Assembly: GCA_029009055.1 (NCBI GenBank)
Contig: JAQXJR010000014.1
Coordinates: 1 to 64,000 of the forward strand
Direction of reading: 5' to 3'
Source: Eubacteriales bacterium
GTDB lineage: Bacteria; Bacillota; Clostridia; Peptostreptococcales; Anaerovoracaceae
DNA: 64,000 bases
Position numbers and translations under genes: made by a program
Part shown: positions 53,646-63,109 of the stretch, one piece after another
Layout: the number at the start of each line of letters is the position of its first letter
Position numbering within the stretch: position 1 is the first letter of the stretch
Notes under the pieces: generated by a model
The model's database searches: none
What the model was told of the DNA's origin: nothing
Seen by the model: only the letters and a program-made list of their open reading frames with translations

Positions 53646-55658
53646 TCATTTACATTTTATACTTTTAGCCGCGGACCATTTACCGTAAACTTTACTTCCG
53701 TTAATTATATTATATGTTCTCAAACGGAAGCAGTACTTAGTTTTCTTTGTAAGTTTTCCGGTCCTAAAGCTGCTTGTTTTATAACTCTTTATTGTTTTAA
53801 GCGTTTTATATTTACCGGATGTTTTCTTATAACTTATCTCGTATCCATCCGCACTGCTTATCTTTTTCCAGGAAATCTTTATTTTACGCGATTTGGAAGA
53901 CAGCTTAATGACCGATACTCGAAGAGCCATAGCGGATTTCTTTGCTTCCATTAAAGCCTTTTCCCGAGCCGCCTTCTCAGCTTTCTCTCTCGCCTTAGCT
54001 TCCGCCTCGGTCTTCTCCCTGACCAGGCTGTCGATTCCTGCCTTAAAATCAGTCAGCACTCCATCTACCATCGCATCGGAATCAGCGGCGTCTATCTCAT
54101 CTAAAGCATCCAGCAAAAGATTCGGCCCTTTAAGACTGTCTACATTCGACATGTTAGTCCGATAGTATTCGACAGCTTGCTTACGTGCGGATTCTTTAGA
54201 AGAGGATAGGACCTCTTCAGCTGTAGGGATCTCATCTATAGCGTTTTCGGCCTGTTCGAGAGCTCTATCAGCCGCGTCACTATCTTCCGCCGCGTCTATG
54301 TCCTTCTCGCCCTGCTCTATTGCCTGACGCAGACTTTCACGTTCCTCTTCTCTATAAAGAGACGAATCGCGATATGTGTCTAACGCAGCCTTAAGCCCCG
54401 ACTTATAGATATAAAGCTCGGACGCTTTCGTGTATCCTGTGGCAGTGTCTGAGAATTTCCCTTCGAGCGTGATTGGATCATCACCTGTCGGAACATATTT
54501 GTCAGTGACATAGGCTTTTACCCTGAATTCGTAGTTAGTATGAGGATCGAGATCATTAGCAGTAAATGAGTTCTCTTCGCATTTCCCGGAAGTCCAGGCC
54601 GTATCTCCTTCCTTACGGTAATTTACTATATAACCATCCGCGCCTTTCATCTCATCCCATGATACCCTGACAGAACTTTCGGATGTCTCATTACATTCGA
54701 GCCCTGTTATGAGTCCCGGGGCAACTTCAGCGACCGCTATAGGAGGAGCCACACAAGGCGAGGAGAAATCTATAGTATCCTGATAGTGGAAATACGGTCC
54801 AGCCGAAATGTAATATACGCCTGGATCCTTAAATTCAGCGGTAAAGCTGCCATTGCTGTCCGTAACATAATCAGTTGCTTTCCAGGATTTACCGTAATCA
54901 TCACTTATACGAATCTTCTCTCCGGACATGACTAGTCCTGCGTTTACCGTTTCACCATTTACATCCGCTGATGTTCCCGAGGATGTCATGGTAAGCGTGA
55001 CTTTACCGCCTGCTTTAAGATGAGGATTGTTATTATCGAATGTGCAGAAAGCTCCATAATGATAGAAGTTCCAGTCTGTGAACATAGCTACGTCTATCTC
55101 ATCGCCATCCTGTAAAATTATATAGTCAGAGGTAGAGCCCCATCCCTTAGCCATTAAAGGATACTCATGGTTCACATAGTACATCAGGTTCTCATCATGG
55201 TTCCAGAATCTCGTCATATATAGACTGGTAGGATCTCCTGTAATAGTCAGAGTATCTGTGCCAATGTCATCGGACGTAATCGGCCTGTCGAGATAATATG
55301 TCCCCAGAGCCTTAAGATACAGCATGAGCAGCGTCGGTTTTCTCACTATGACCTTATTCTTATACTTACCACCATCTTCGAAACTGTCAGCTTCATACCT
55401 GTAAAATTTCTCCAAGCCATAATCCGCCAGATCTACGTATGACACCTTAACAGGAACTCTGGCGAGAACAGTTTCATTAGGATCATAGCCGACCTTAAAC
55501 TCACTGTCATCAGACAGAGTAAAGTATACAGTGACACTTTCATCCCCCGCGACGTCACCCCCTGTATCCGCAAAAACCACGGCAGTGCCGAAAAGCACTG
55601 CCATGGCTATTACGAGAAACAGAGTCGCTATTTTATTCGCAGCTCCACGCTTCTCCAT
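53646..55658 (-). CDS. Secreted protein with an N-terminal DUF4430-like domain, Fn3 units and helical stalk
   Basis: A 670-residue protein with signal peptide (LFLVIAMAVLFGTAVVFA). Residues about 40-215 resemble DUF4430: TLLMLYLKALGTYY, then NLMYYVNHEYPLMAKGWG and ILQDGDEIDVAMF. A beta-rich extension (SDDYGKSWKATDYVTDSNG) and one Fn3 (SVRVSWDEMKGADGYIVNYR) follow. Residues 430-590 are a charged helical region (REEERESLRQAIEQGEKDID). The end is the basic Fn3-like module (KIKISWKKISSADGYEISYK, ending VYGKWSAAKSIKCK). Second gene of the operon, 14 bp after the first. Confidence 0.75.
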   Translation of the reverse strand: MEKRGAANKIATLFLVIAMAVLFGTAVVFADTGGDVAGDESVTVYFTLSDDSEFKVGYDPNETVLARVPVKVSYVDLADYGLEKFYRYEADSFEDGGKYKNKVIVRKPTLLMLYLKALGTYYLDRPITSDDIGTDTLTITGDPTSLYMTRFWNHDENLMYYVNHEYPLMAKGWGSTSDYIILQDGDEIDVAMFTDWNFYHYGAFCTFDNNNPHLKAGGKVTLTMTSSGTSADVNGETVNAGLVMSGEKIRISDDYGKSWKATDYVTDSNGSFTAEFKDPGVYYISAGPYFHYQDTIDFSSPCVAPPIAVAEVAPGLITGLECNETSESSVRVSWDEMKGADGYIVNYRKEGDTAWTSGKCEENSFTANDLDPHTNYEFRVKAYVTDKYVPTGDDPITLEGKFSDTATGYTKASELYIYKSGLKAALDTYRDSSLYREEERESLRQAIEQGEKDIDAAEDSDAADRALEQAENAIDEIPTAEEVLSSSKESARKQAVEYYRTNMSNVDSLKGPNLLLDALDEIDAADSDAMVDGVLTDFKAGIDSLVREKTEAEAKAREKAEKAAREKALMEAKKSAMALRVSVIKLSSKSRKIKISWKKISSADGYEISYKKTSGKYKTLKTIKSYKTSSFRTGKLTKKTKYCFRLRTYNIINGSKVYGKWSAAKSIKCK

Positions 55659-55672
55659 GTGATAACTCCTGT

Positions 55673-58600
55673 TTACTTGGCACGAACATCCTTCACCTTA
55701 GTCCACTTACCATAATACTTCTTACCGGAGATCTTATTGTATGTCTGGACCTTTACGTAATATTTCTTACCCTTCTTAAGCTTCTTAACTACAGTGGATT
55801 TCTTAGAATCCTTAACCAGTACATAGTGCTTTCCGGACTTAAGGTTCTTCTTAGTGCTGTAGCATACCCTATATCCTGAAACGCTCTTAGTCTTCTTCCA
55901 TGAAGCCTTAAAGCCTTTCTTCTTCCCGGTAAGCTTCAGTCCCTTAACTGTCCTCTTCTTAGCGGCAGCGATTTTCTCAGCCTTAGCTTTCTCAGCTGCA
56001 TCTTTCTCTTTAAGCTTGTTTACATACTCTTCCAGATTATCGATTCTCTCGAGCATCAGAAGTTCCTTGTAATTAGTTACATCCTTCTTCTGCTCATCTG
56101 TGAGCTCATCATAATCCTTACGCACGGCGGCTATATCTTCTTTCGTAAGATCTGTCTTATTAGACAGTTCGTCGATCTCACGCGCCACCTTCGCTCCCTT
56201 AACGGAGCCTTCAGCCTTAGTCAGCTTATCGAGGTTAGTAACATATTTCTTACTTTCGTCAGAAAGAGCTTCATACGCTTCTCTGGCCTTAACTACATCA
56301 TCATAGTCCTTAGCTTCAGGATCATCAGGAAGAGCGTCTATCATGGCCTCAACATCATCAGCGGCTGCCTTAGCTTCTACCGCAGCATCTCCGCCCTTAG
56401 TCGTCAGATGTATGTACTTAATAGAAGGTTCATCCTCGCCTGTCTGGGTTATGATCCTCAGCATCTTCTTATCAGGCAGTCCCTGATAATGACGTTTATC
56501 AGTACGCTGGTTATTGATATAAACGTTAGCGTCGTCAGCGGCCTTAACCTCGACATCATAATCTGCCGCGTCATCGACTACCATGTAATATACGTCCTTA
56601 TCAGCAGAAAGTCTTACTTTCTTACCTGCTACAGTGATCTCAGGATCATCTGTCTTACCGTGAGCTTCACTATCAGATGGTGTCTTCACTACAGCTGATA
56701 CTTCTGTTGACTTCTCTCCGATAGCCCCACCGTTAATGAATGACGCGGTCTGTACTTTAACGTAATGGATCTTAAGCTTGCTCGAATCCACAGGGTCGCC
56801 GTTTTCATCCACTGCCCACTTAAGATCGAATCCATCGCCATATCCATCATATCCTTCTGAATAAGGATCACCTACAGGTACAGTGAGAAGATCTACCTTC
56901 TCACCCGTTCCAGCGACGGATGATGAATTCTTCTGTACGTCAACATATCCGAAAGCAGGGAGAGCAGCCAATCCCGCGTTTTCAAGTCCCTTATTCTCAG
57001 GAGCGCCAGGTCCGAGTACCCTTACACCAGAAACTGTGATAGCCTGATCTTCGCCTTCCTTAAACTCATGAAGCGGATACCACTTAGCGTCTGGGAACTG
57101 GTACGGAGCCCAGCCTCTTCCGAGACTTTCTTTATTACCGAGGTTATCCTCGTAATCAGCTATATCACTCTTCGGATTCTTCTTATAAGTTACTGCGTAA
57201 TCCCAGATGGTAGTAGCGTCGTAGTGCTCTGAACCTGCCAGAGTATACCACTTCTTACCGTCCTCAGATACCAGTACGTTACCCGGTTCTGAGAAGCTCT
57301 GACCGCCATTACTGTTTCCGAATACCGTGAAGTCCACTCCGTACTTATGGCTCGGGTCATCTGTGATAGGGTCATTATACTTAAATGTAATATATCCGCC
57401 GAAGTGACCGCAGGAAATGCATGTGTACCAGTTTCCCGCTCCCATGTTTACCTTCTCAGGGAATATTCCATATGTTCCCCAGCCCTGGTTACCGCCGTTA
57501 GTATACTGACTTCCAATGCATAAGTAATCTACTATCTCATCCTGCATACCCTCGAGCTTACCGTGGATAATTCCCACCTTATTGAGGTTCATCTTAAATG
57601 TTCCCTCAATAGTCTTACCTTCCGTCAGCGGTGAAGAAACGACGACTGTCTGAGCGTATGTCTTTCCTTCTTCTCCGAGAGGTGTGTCTGTAGTTACCTT
57701 ATAGATATTATTTCCATCAGAGTCTTTACCTACAGGAGTCTGAAGGTTATTCTTCTCATCATCCTTAGAATCAACATAGAGTTCAGCGCCTGGCTTTACA
57801 TGGTATGTGATCTCGGACTTATCCTGCGTATGAGCTACTACAGCGGCTGACTGAGCAAAGCCTTCCTGCCACTTAGGTGTGCACCATGAGAGTCCCTCTC
57901 CCAGTTCAACGCCCGTTATATTAGCGATGCCTACATTAGCAGGGTCAACATCTATACGATTTACTGTTATCGTGTAAACGAGCTTCGCGTTCTTACCGTA
58001 TGGATTCTCACCCGCTGCCTTAGCGTCGTGGTAAGTCTGCTCAGACACGCAGTCCACCTTAATAGTCAGGTTACCTTCGCTGTCCAGAGGAATGGCTTCA
58101 GAATTCAGCGTGCCTCCGCCATCGACCCATGTCGCTCCGTCATCCAGTGAGTATCCGATATGGGCAGTAGCATATGATCTGGCTGTAGCGTGTAATGTTA
58201 CGTTCTTTATGTCCTTATATACTGTAGAAGTATAGTTCCTCAATCCCACAAAGAATTTTCTATTGAACGCTCCTTCTTCCACGGAAGCAGGGTCACGGTC
58301 CGCCGGCTTTACCGATAAAGCAGTAAGGACCATATTCGTATCATATCCCTTTATGATATTGAACTTATACTCAGTTGTCTTCTTATCTCCTGATACAGGG
58401 GAAACCTTAACTGTGAACTTATTATCTCCGGAATTCAAAGTTACCTTAGAGTCCTTAGCGGATTCCGGAGTCTGCGTATCCTTACCATCCTGAAGAATTT
58501 CTACCTTAACCTTATCCTTATCGAATACAGTTCCAAAATTAACAGCCGCGGTATTGCTCCTTACATAATATGTTTTCTCTGTAACATCCGTAACATCGAA

Positions 58601-59890
58601 AAAGTAAGCTTCCTTAATTGTCTTCGGCTCCGTGTAACGGCTTTCCCTCTTCAGTGAAGTCTTAAAAGCGGAATCCGTATACAGTGTCGCGTCTGTATAG
58701 ATTTTCGCAGGATAGGCGTTAGCCGGATCCAGTACAGTAACGTTATACTCAGCAGTAAATTCAGCAGTGCCGTCACCGTTCTCATCCAGAGCGGCCTTTA
58801 TCTTCGTGGCGCCAAGCCCTGTGCCTGTTACCAGTCCCTTATCATCTACTGTCGCGACAGACTGATCATCAGATGTCCATGTGACCTTATCATTATCTAC
58901 GCCTACCGCCGTAAGCTGCAGAGTCTTATCCTTATCGAGGGCGCTTTCATTCCTGTTTCCATCCTTATCCTCGATAAAGAAACCGGTTACTGTTACGTTT
59001 ACAGAAGCGCTGTTTCCCTCATTGAACTTATCGGTGGCAGTGACCTTACCTGTTCCCGGTTTCTTAGGTTCGACACTTACCAATTGTCCATCTGAAGCTA
59101 TATCGAATACATCCGTATCATCAGATTTATAATTCAATAATCGATAATCACGATATTGATTAGGCCCGAAGATGATATATTTACTGAACGGCTTCATTAC
59201 GCCAGTCTTATCAATCTTAACGGTCACATCTTCCGAGGGAGTAAGAGGTGGAATGATGTATATCTTGAAAGTAGCCTTTACACTATCATCATGGACTGAA
59301 GTCGCGGTGAATGTCGGGTATATAGCATCCTTAACATTCCCAACTGTTACGACACCATCCTCATCTATTGGAGCCAATTTATCACTGCTGGACCACTTCA
59401 CCTTAGCGCTCGCGCCCGCAGGCTCAGATACCGCTTCCAGCTGGAATGACTTCTGGTCATCCAGAACTGTGAAGAATTGCAGTGATGCTCCACCCAGGTT
59501 CACATTACCACTCTTAACTTTAATTGACAGTTTCTCAGGAGCGTCTGCTTTCTCTACATAAACTATGCATGAAGCTTCATCGCCGCCATACTCAGCTGTA
59601 ATTTCAGTAAGTCCCTGTTTCTTACCTGTTACTACGCCATCTTCCACAGAAGCCACTTTCTTATCCGAGCTGCTCCATTCGATTTCCGGTGTCGTCTCCG
59701 GAGCCGGATCAATCGTAGCTTTAAGAGTCCCTTTCTCACCTGTCTCCAGATTAAGTGTCTTCCTGTCCAGGCTGATCGTGACCGCCGTATCGGCGCCATC
59801 AGCGAAAGCCATGGACGGAATCAGCGTTACGATCATCATTACAGACAGAAGCAGAATGGCGATCTTACGCATTTTCCCACTAAACGCCAT
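55673..59890 (-). CDS. Very large surface protein: Big2 repeats, DUF4430-operon-type binding domain, helical stalk, Fn3
   Basis: A 1405-residue protein with signal peptide (LLLSVMMIVTLIPSMAFA). Several Big2-type Ig domains follow (EIEWSSSDKKVASVEDGVVT, VTWTSDDQSVATVDDKGLVT), then cadherin-like segments. Near residues 760-1090 is a conserved domain with DFTVFGNSNGGQSFSEPG, VSEDGKKWYTLAGSEH, NAGLAALPAFGYVDV and DLKWAVDENGDPVD, which I recall from bacterial surface proteins of unassigned role. Residues 1170-1310 are helical (AREAYEALSDESKKYVTN). It ends in the basic Fn3 module (KYYGKWTKVKDVRAK). First gene of the operon. Confidence 0.75.
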   Translation of the reverse strand: MAFSGKMRKIAILLLSVMMIVTLIPSMAFADGADTAVTISLDRKTLNLETGEKGTLKATIDPAPETTPEIEWSSSDKKVASVEDGVVTGKKQGLTEITAEYGGDEASCIVYVEKADAPEKLSIKVKSGNVNLGGASLQFFTVLDDQKSFQLEAVSEPAGASAKVKWSSSDKLAPIDEDGVVTVGNVKDAIYPTFTATSVHDDSVKATFKIYIIPPLTPSEDVTVKIDKTGVMKPFSKYIIFGPNQYRDYRLLNYKSDDTDVFDIASDGQLVSVEPKKPGTGKVTATDKFNEGNSASVNVTVTGFFIEDKDGNRNESALDKDKTLQLTAVGVDNDKVTWTSDDQSVATVDDKGLVTGTGLGATKIKAALDENGDGTAEFTAEYNVTVLDPANAYPAKIYTDATLYTDSAFKTSLKRESRYTEPKTIKEAYFFDVTDVTEKTYYVRSNTAAVNFGTVFDKDKVKVEILQDGKDTQTPESAKDSKVTLNSGDNKFTVKVSPVSGDKKTTEYKFNIIKGYDTNMVLTALSVKPADRDPASVEEGAFNRKFFVGLRNYTSTVYKDIKNVTLHATARSYATAHIGYSLDDGATWVDGGGTLNSEAIPLDSEGNLTIKVDCVSEQTYHDAKAAGENPYGKNAKLVYTITVNRIDVDPANVGIANITGVELGEGLSWCTPKWQEGFAQSAAVVAHTQDKSEITYHVKPGAELYVDSKDDEKNNLQTPVGKDSDGNNIYKVTTDTPLGEEGKTYAQTVVVSSPLTEGKTIEGTFKMNLNKVGIIHGKLEGMQDEIVDYLCIGSQYTNGGNQGWGTYGIFPEKVNMGAGNWYTCISCGHFGGYITFKYNDPITDDPSHKYGVDFTVFGNSNGGQSFSEPGNVLVSEDGKKWYTLAGSEHYDATTIWDYAVTYKKNPKSDIADYEDNLGNKESLGRGWAPYQFPDAKWYPLHEFKEGEDQAITVSGVRVLGPGAPENKGLENAGLAALPAFGYVDVQKNSSSVAGTGEKVDLLTVPVGDPYSEGYDGYGDGFDLKWAVDENGDPVDSSKLKIHYVKVQTASFINGGAIGEKSTEVSAVVKTPSDSEAHGKTDDPEITVAGKKVRLSADKDVYYMVVDDAADYDVEVKAADDANVYINNQRTDKRHYQGLPDKKMLRIITQTGEDEPSIKYIHLTTKGGDAAVEAKAAADDVEAMIDALPDDPEAKDYDDVVKAREAYEALSDESKKYVTNLDKLTKAEGSVKGAKVAREIDELSNKTDLTKEDIAAVRKDYDELTDEQKKDVTNYKELLMLERIDNLEEYVNKLKEKDAAEKAKAEKIAAAKKRTVKGLKLTGKKKGFKASWKKTKSVSGYRVCYSTKKNLKSGKHYVLVKDSKKSTVVKKLKKGKKYYVKVQTYNKISGKKYYGKWTKVKDVRAK

Positions 59891-60183
59891 ATCGTTCTCC
59901 TTTCACAAAACATTAAATAACAGTACTAATCATCGCCCCACCACCAAAAGGCGAATCAATATAGCAATCGCGTTCTTCATATTCGGATACGGCGTCCCGT
60001 ATTCGAAACCCTTACAACGGCAGAGAAGCGGATCCACGACCTCTCCGTCAGCCACGCATGCTTATTCCAAATCTAAATATATCATAAATTATGAGCATTC
60101 TCACAAACAAGCTTTACGCCTCCCAAAAGGCGGTTTTATTGGGATTCCAACACTTTCAGCTGCAAAAAGTAAGTTTCAGACAA
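59891..60183 (-). other. Leader region of the surface operon
   Basis: About 290 bp upstream of the operon. It includes a GC-rich part with two possible hairpins: CGG-AGAG/CTCT-CCG and ATACGG/CCGTAT near 59993-60042. A 41-codon minus-strand frame (59930-60055, GTG start) is intact but lacks a good ribosome binding site. AT-rich sequence near 60080-60110 could hold the promoter; no consensus pair was found. Confidence 0.4.
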
Positions 60184-60227
60184 CAAAAGACCCAACACGG
60201 TCAGATTTCTCCAACCGCGTTGGGTCT
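60184..60227 (-). terminator. crt terminator
   Basis: Minus-strand AGACCCAAC-containing arm (60219-60227) pairs with GTTGGGTCT (60188-60196); the stem extends to 13 pairs and is followed by TTTGTTG. Confidence 0.8.
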
Positions 60228-60291
60228 AATATAAAACAAATCCCTGGTTTTATTTACGCTCAAACAGCGGACCTTATCTCGCCCGCCTCTT

Positions 60292-61068
60292 CTACTTATT
60301 CTCCCAGTTAGGCTGGCGCTTCTGCAGGAAAGCAGCCATGCCTTCGCCCTTATCTCTGGTTCCGAAGCAGGATGTCTCAGCCTCTATCTCGAGTCTTCCG
60401 CCAGTCCTGATGTCAGCGTCATATCCGTCGTTAATAGTCGTCTTAGCGGCAGCTACGGCGATAGGAGCCTTAGAAGCGATCATGCCGGCTACTCTCTCAG
60501 CTTCAGCCATGAGCTGATCCGGTTCTACTACTGCCTGAACCAGACCGATAGCCTCTGCCTTATCAGCCTTAACAACATCTGCTGTGTAGATCAGGTACTT
60601 AGCCCAGCCCTTACCTACGAGACGGGACAGGCGCTGTGTGCCTCCGAATCCAGGTATGATGCCGAGACCTACTTCCGGCTGACCGAATTTAGCCTTACTG
60701 GAAGCGATCCTGATGTCGCATGCCATAGCCAGCTCGCAGCCGCCACCGAGAGCGTATCCGTTAACAGCGGCGATGAATGGGATAGGCATCTCATCTATAG
60801 TATCCATTACCTCATGACCCAGTGTCATCATCTGACGGCCTCTTACCGGGTTATAGCGCTTCATCTGCTTGATATCAGCACCAGCTACGAAAGCTCTACC
60901 CTCACCCGTAACGATGACCGCTCTGATCTCAGAGTCATCGGAGATCTTCTTCAGGACATGTTTCAGTTCCTTAAGGACGTCCATATTAAGAGCATTCATG
61001 GCTTCCGGTCTGTTGATCGTTATGTAACCGATATGTTCTCTGATCTCAAATTTAATGTTTTTGTACAT
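60292..61068 (-). CDS. crt: Enoyl-CoA hydratase / 3-hydroxybutyryl-CoA dehydratase (crotonase)
   Basis: A 258-residue crotonase-fold enzyme. It shows ITINRPEAMNALNMD, VAGADIKQMK, the oxyanion-hole FIAAVNGYALGGGCELAMAC and GQPEVGLGIIPGFGGTQRL with the two catalytic Glu positions. The pattern is close to clostridial Crt of the butyrate pathway. The usual partners (thl, hbd, bcd, etfAB) are not in the window. A terminator follows. Upstream 272 bp are AT-rich and probably hold the promoter. Confidence 0.92.
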   Translation of the reverse strand: MYKNIKFEIREHIGYITINRPEAMNALNMDVLKELKHVLKKISDDSEIRAVIVTGEGRAFVAGADIKQMKRYNPVRGRQMMTLGHEVMDTIDEMPIPFIAAVNGYALGGGCELAMACDIRIASSKAKFGQPEVGLGIIPGFGGTQRLSRLVGKGWAKYLIYTADVVKADKAEAIGLVQAVVEPDQLMAEAERVAGMIASKAPIAVAAAKTTINDGYDADIRTGGRLEIEAETSCFGTRDKGEGMAAFLQKRQPNWENK

Positions 61069-61340
61069 CGTGGTTCCCCCTACAAAAGCTTGATGCAGAT
61101 CTAATAGTCCGAGATGTTAATATCAAGACTACATTTAGTGATTTTATGCTTTGAAATACATTTTAACGCAAAAACAATTCGTAATAAACACATTTCACAA
61201 AAACTATATAATTCTTAAGAAAAAAATCTACATTTAATAGACAATTTTTACATTAAAATAGAATTGTATAGTAAAATACCTCTTTGCTGTAACAGTATGG
61301 AAATACATTTTTCCTATACCGCCCCGTACGCCCTGCTAAA

Positions 61341-62078
61341 CTAGAGCGAGTCGAAATAAGGCTGTGTCACGCTCTCGACATTAGGATCCATGGCCTTAAG
61401 CAGGTCCATCCCGACTTCCCTGGCTGTCATCACAGCTTCCTTAACGTTCCCGGCGTCCCCCTTAAACGAGATCATGACCTCATTAGACCAGTGGGTCGAA
61501 ACGTCGCCCTCGCCGAAGAAAGGACTCATCTGCCATATCAGGTCCACAGGCGCCGACTTAAGGCAGTTATCCGCCATCACGAGACCTATGCCCGCAGGCG
61601 ACCCGGTCATGAAGCCGTAAGCCTTACCCTTCTCAGCCTGAAGACCCGCGACCAGCACATCGCCCGCCTGAGCGGAGAAACAGAACTCCAGATGCCCCGC
61701 GTCGCACGTATAGACCTCGCCGACGTACTTATCCGTGAGCCTTATAGCAATCTTAATTGCCTCGCGCACATTGGAAACATCCTGCGAACCGATCAGACAG
61801 TAGCATCCATGCCCGCCCCAGTTCTTAGCGTCCAGCGGCAGCTCTATGGACAGGACCTTACAGTCCGTCATCTTCACGGCTTCATCCAGAGCCATAAACT
61901 GACCGGCGGCTCCGCACCTGGACGTAAGTATACCGATGGCGCGGTAGCTTGTGTCTATATGCATGTTATTAAGGAGGGTCTCATCTATGCCGGCGATAAC
62001 CAGCCCGATGGTATCGAGCGCGGCAGTGCCGATAAATTCCTTCCTCCCGCATGTGTTCAGTAAAAGCTCCTGGTTCAT
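61341..62078 (-). CDS. PduB-like bacterial microcompartment shell protein (tandem BMC, trimer type)
   Basis: A 245-residue protein with two BMC-fold halves. Markers of the PduB type are FIGTAALDTIGLVIAG, AIGILTSRCGAAGQFMALDE, VLSIELPLDAKNWGGHG, DAGHLEFCFSAQAGDV, SPAGIGLVMADNCLKSAPVD and NEVMISFKGDAGNVKEAV. Such proteins form pseudohexameric tiles with a gated pore in microcompartment shells. No encapsulated enzyme or other shell protein lies between it and the right edge or to its left. Expressed from a TATAAT near 62119. Divergent substrate cannot be inferred. Confidence 0.88.
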   Translation of the reverse strand: MNQELLLNTCGRKEFIGTAALDTIGLVIAGIDETLLNNMHIDTSYRAIGILTSRCGAAGQFMALDEAVKMTDCKVLSIELPLDAKNWGGHGCYCLIGSQDVSNVREAIKIAIRLTDKYVGEVYTCDAGHLEFCFSAQAGDVLVAGLQAEKGKAYGFMTGSPAGIGLVMADNCLKSAPVDLIWQMSPFFGEGDVSTHWSNEVMISFKGDAGNVKEAVMTAREVGMDLLKAMDPNVESVTQPYFDSL

Positions 62079-62118
62079 GATTCTTCCGGTTTAGTTACAA
62101 GCACTATATTTCATGGTC

Positions 62119-62124
62119 ATTATA
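62119..62124 (-). promoter_or_regulatory. -10 box for the BMC gene
   Basis: Minus-strand TATAAT 41 bp before the ATG; the -35 region is weak. The other part of this gap (to 62232) has no gene. Confidence 0.45.
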
Positions 62125-62232
62125 ACACACGCTTACATGTAAATCTCATAAAATTCCTTCAGTGGCGTATTTTTTTGTCACGAATCCTAAAGATTTCCGT
62201 GCAAAGTCATCCCGAGCCGCCCGGCTCCGCCT

Positions 62233-63075
62233 TCAGCAGTTGCCCACGAAAACGTGCTCCAGATGCTCACTCGCGACATCAGCCAGCCTGTATACGAGGC
62301 CGACATCAGTTGGCTCCAGCCCTTGCCATTTCCAAGCTGGAAAGCAGCGGGTCACATGTAGAGGAATCTTCCCCTCGCCGCCGTCCAGACCGGCTATCCA
62401 GGCTGCGAGCTCCCTCATCTCATCCTCGCTGTCATTCATGCCCGGAACTATTAGAGACGTGAGCTCGACATGGCAGGAAGAGACGGCTGCCTCTATGAAA
62501 TCCTTCACGCACGCCAGGTCCCCGCCTAAAACTTCCTTATATACCTCTTCTCTGAAGCTCTTAATATCCACGTTCATGGCGTCTATATAAGGGAGCACCT
62601 CAGCGAGCACTTCTTTGGAGAAGCACCCGTTCGTTACCAGGACGGTGTCCAGGCCGGCGGACTTTGCTAAGGAAGCCGTGTCGCGGACGAACTCGTAGCC
62701 CGTTAAAGCCTCGTTATATGTGAAGGCTATCCCGATATTACCCTGGTCTTTCAGCCGGACAGCCAGCCTGACCAGGTCATCGGGAGCAGCGTGCTCGCCC
62801 GGTGCTCGCCTTCCAGGATGCGAGATATCTGAATTCTGGCAGAAGGGGCAGAACATGTTGCAGCCGAAACTCCCGACAGAAAGGATATATGAACCCGGCT
62901 TATACATGGCCAAGGGCTTCTTCTCTATAGGGTCCAGGGCCAGGGCGGCGATTTTCCCGTAATTCCCGCAGACGTTCTCACCGCCCCGGTTTTCCCTGAC
63001 GCCGCAGGCGCCCGTCTCGCCATCCGCGATAGCGCAATGCCTCGGACAGACTTTGCAAATCAACTTCTCCGACAT
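62233..63075 (-). CDS. amrS: AmmeMemoRadiSam radical SAM enzyme
   Basis: A 280-residue radical SAM protein. The cluster motif is in GCNMFCPFCQNSDISH near residue 73, preceded by an N-terminal CKVCPRHCAIADGETGACGV cysteine-rich region. It also shows FTYNEALTGYEFV, VLVTNGCFSKEV, MNVDIKSF and PLHVTRCFPAWKW. This is the radical SAM partner of the AmmeMemoRadiSam system. The reaction is not established to my knowledge. It follows the next gene by 34 bp in transcription order. Confidence 0.9.
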   Translation of the reverse strand: MSEKLICKVCPRHCAIADGETGACGVRENRGGENVCGNYGKIAALALDPIEKKPLAMYKPGSYILSVGSFGCNMFCPFCQNSDISHPGRRAPGEHAAPDDLVRLAVRLKDQGNIGIAFTYNEALTGYEFVRDTASLAKSAGLDTVLVTNGCFSKEVLAEVLPYIDAMNVDIKSFREEVYKEVLGGDLACVKDFIEAAVSSCHVELTSLIVPGMNDSEDEMRELAAWIAGLDGGEGKIPLHVTRCFPAWKWQGLEPTDVGLVYRLADVASEHLEHVFVGNC

Positions 63076-63109
63076 TTCGAATCCTCGCTGGCTTCCGCCT
63101 CATTACGAC

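Noticed and set aside
59565..60311. 248-codon plus-strand frame
   Set aside because: Mostly antisense to the signal-peptide end of the 1405-residue surface gene and the operon leader; composition is that of a shadow frame.
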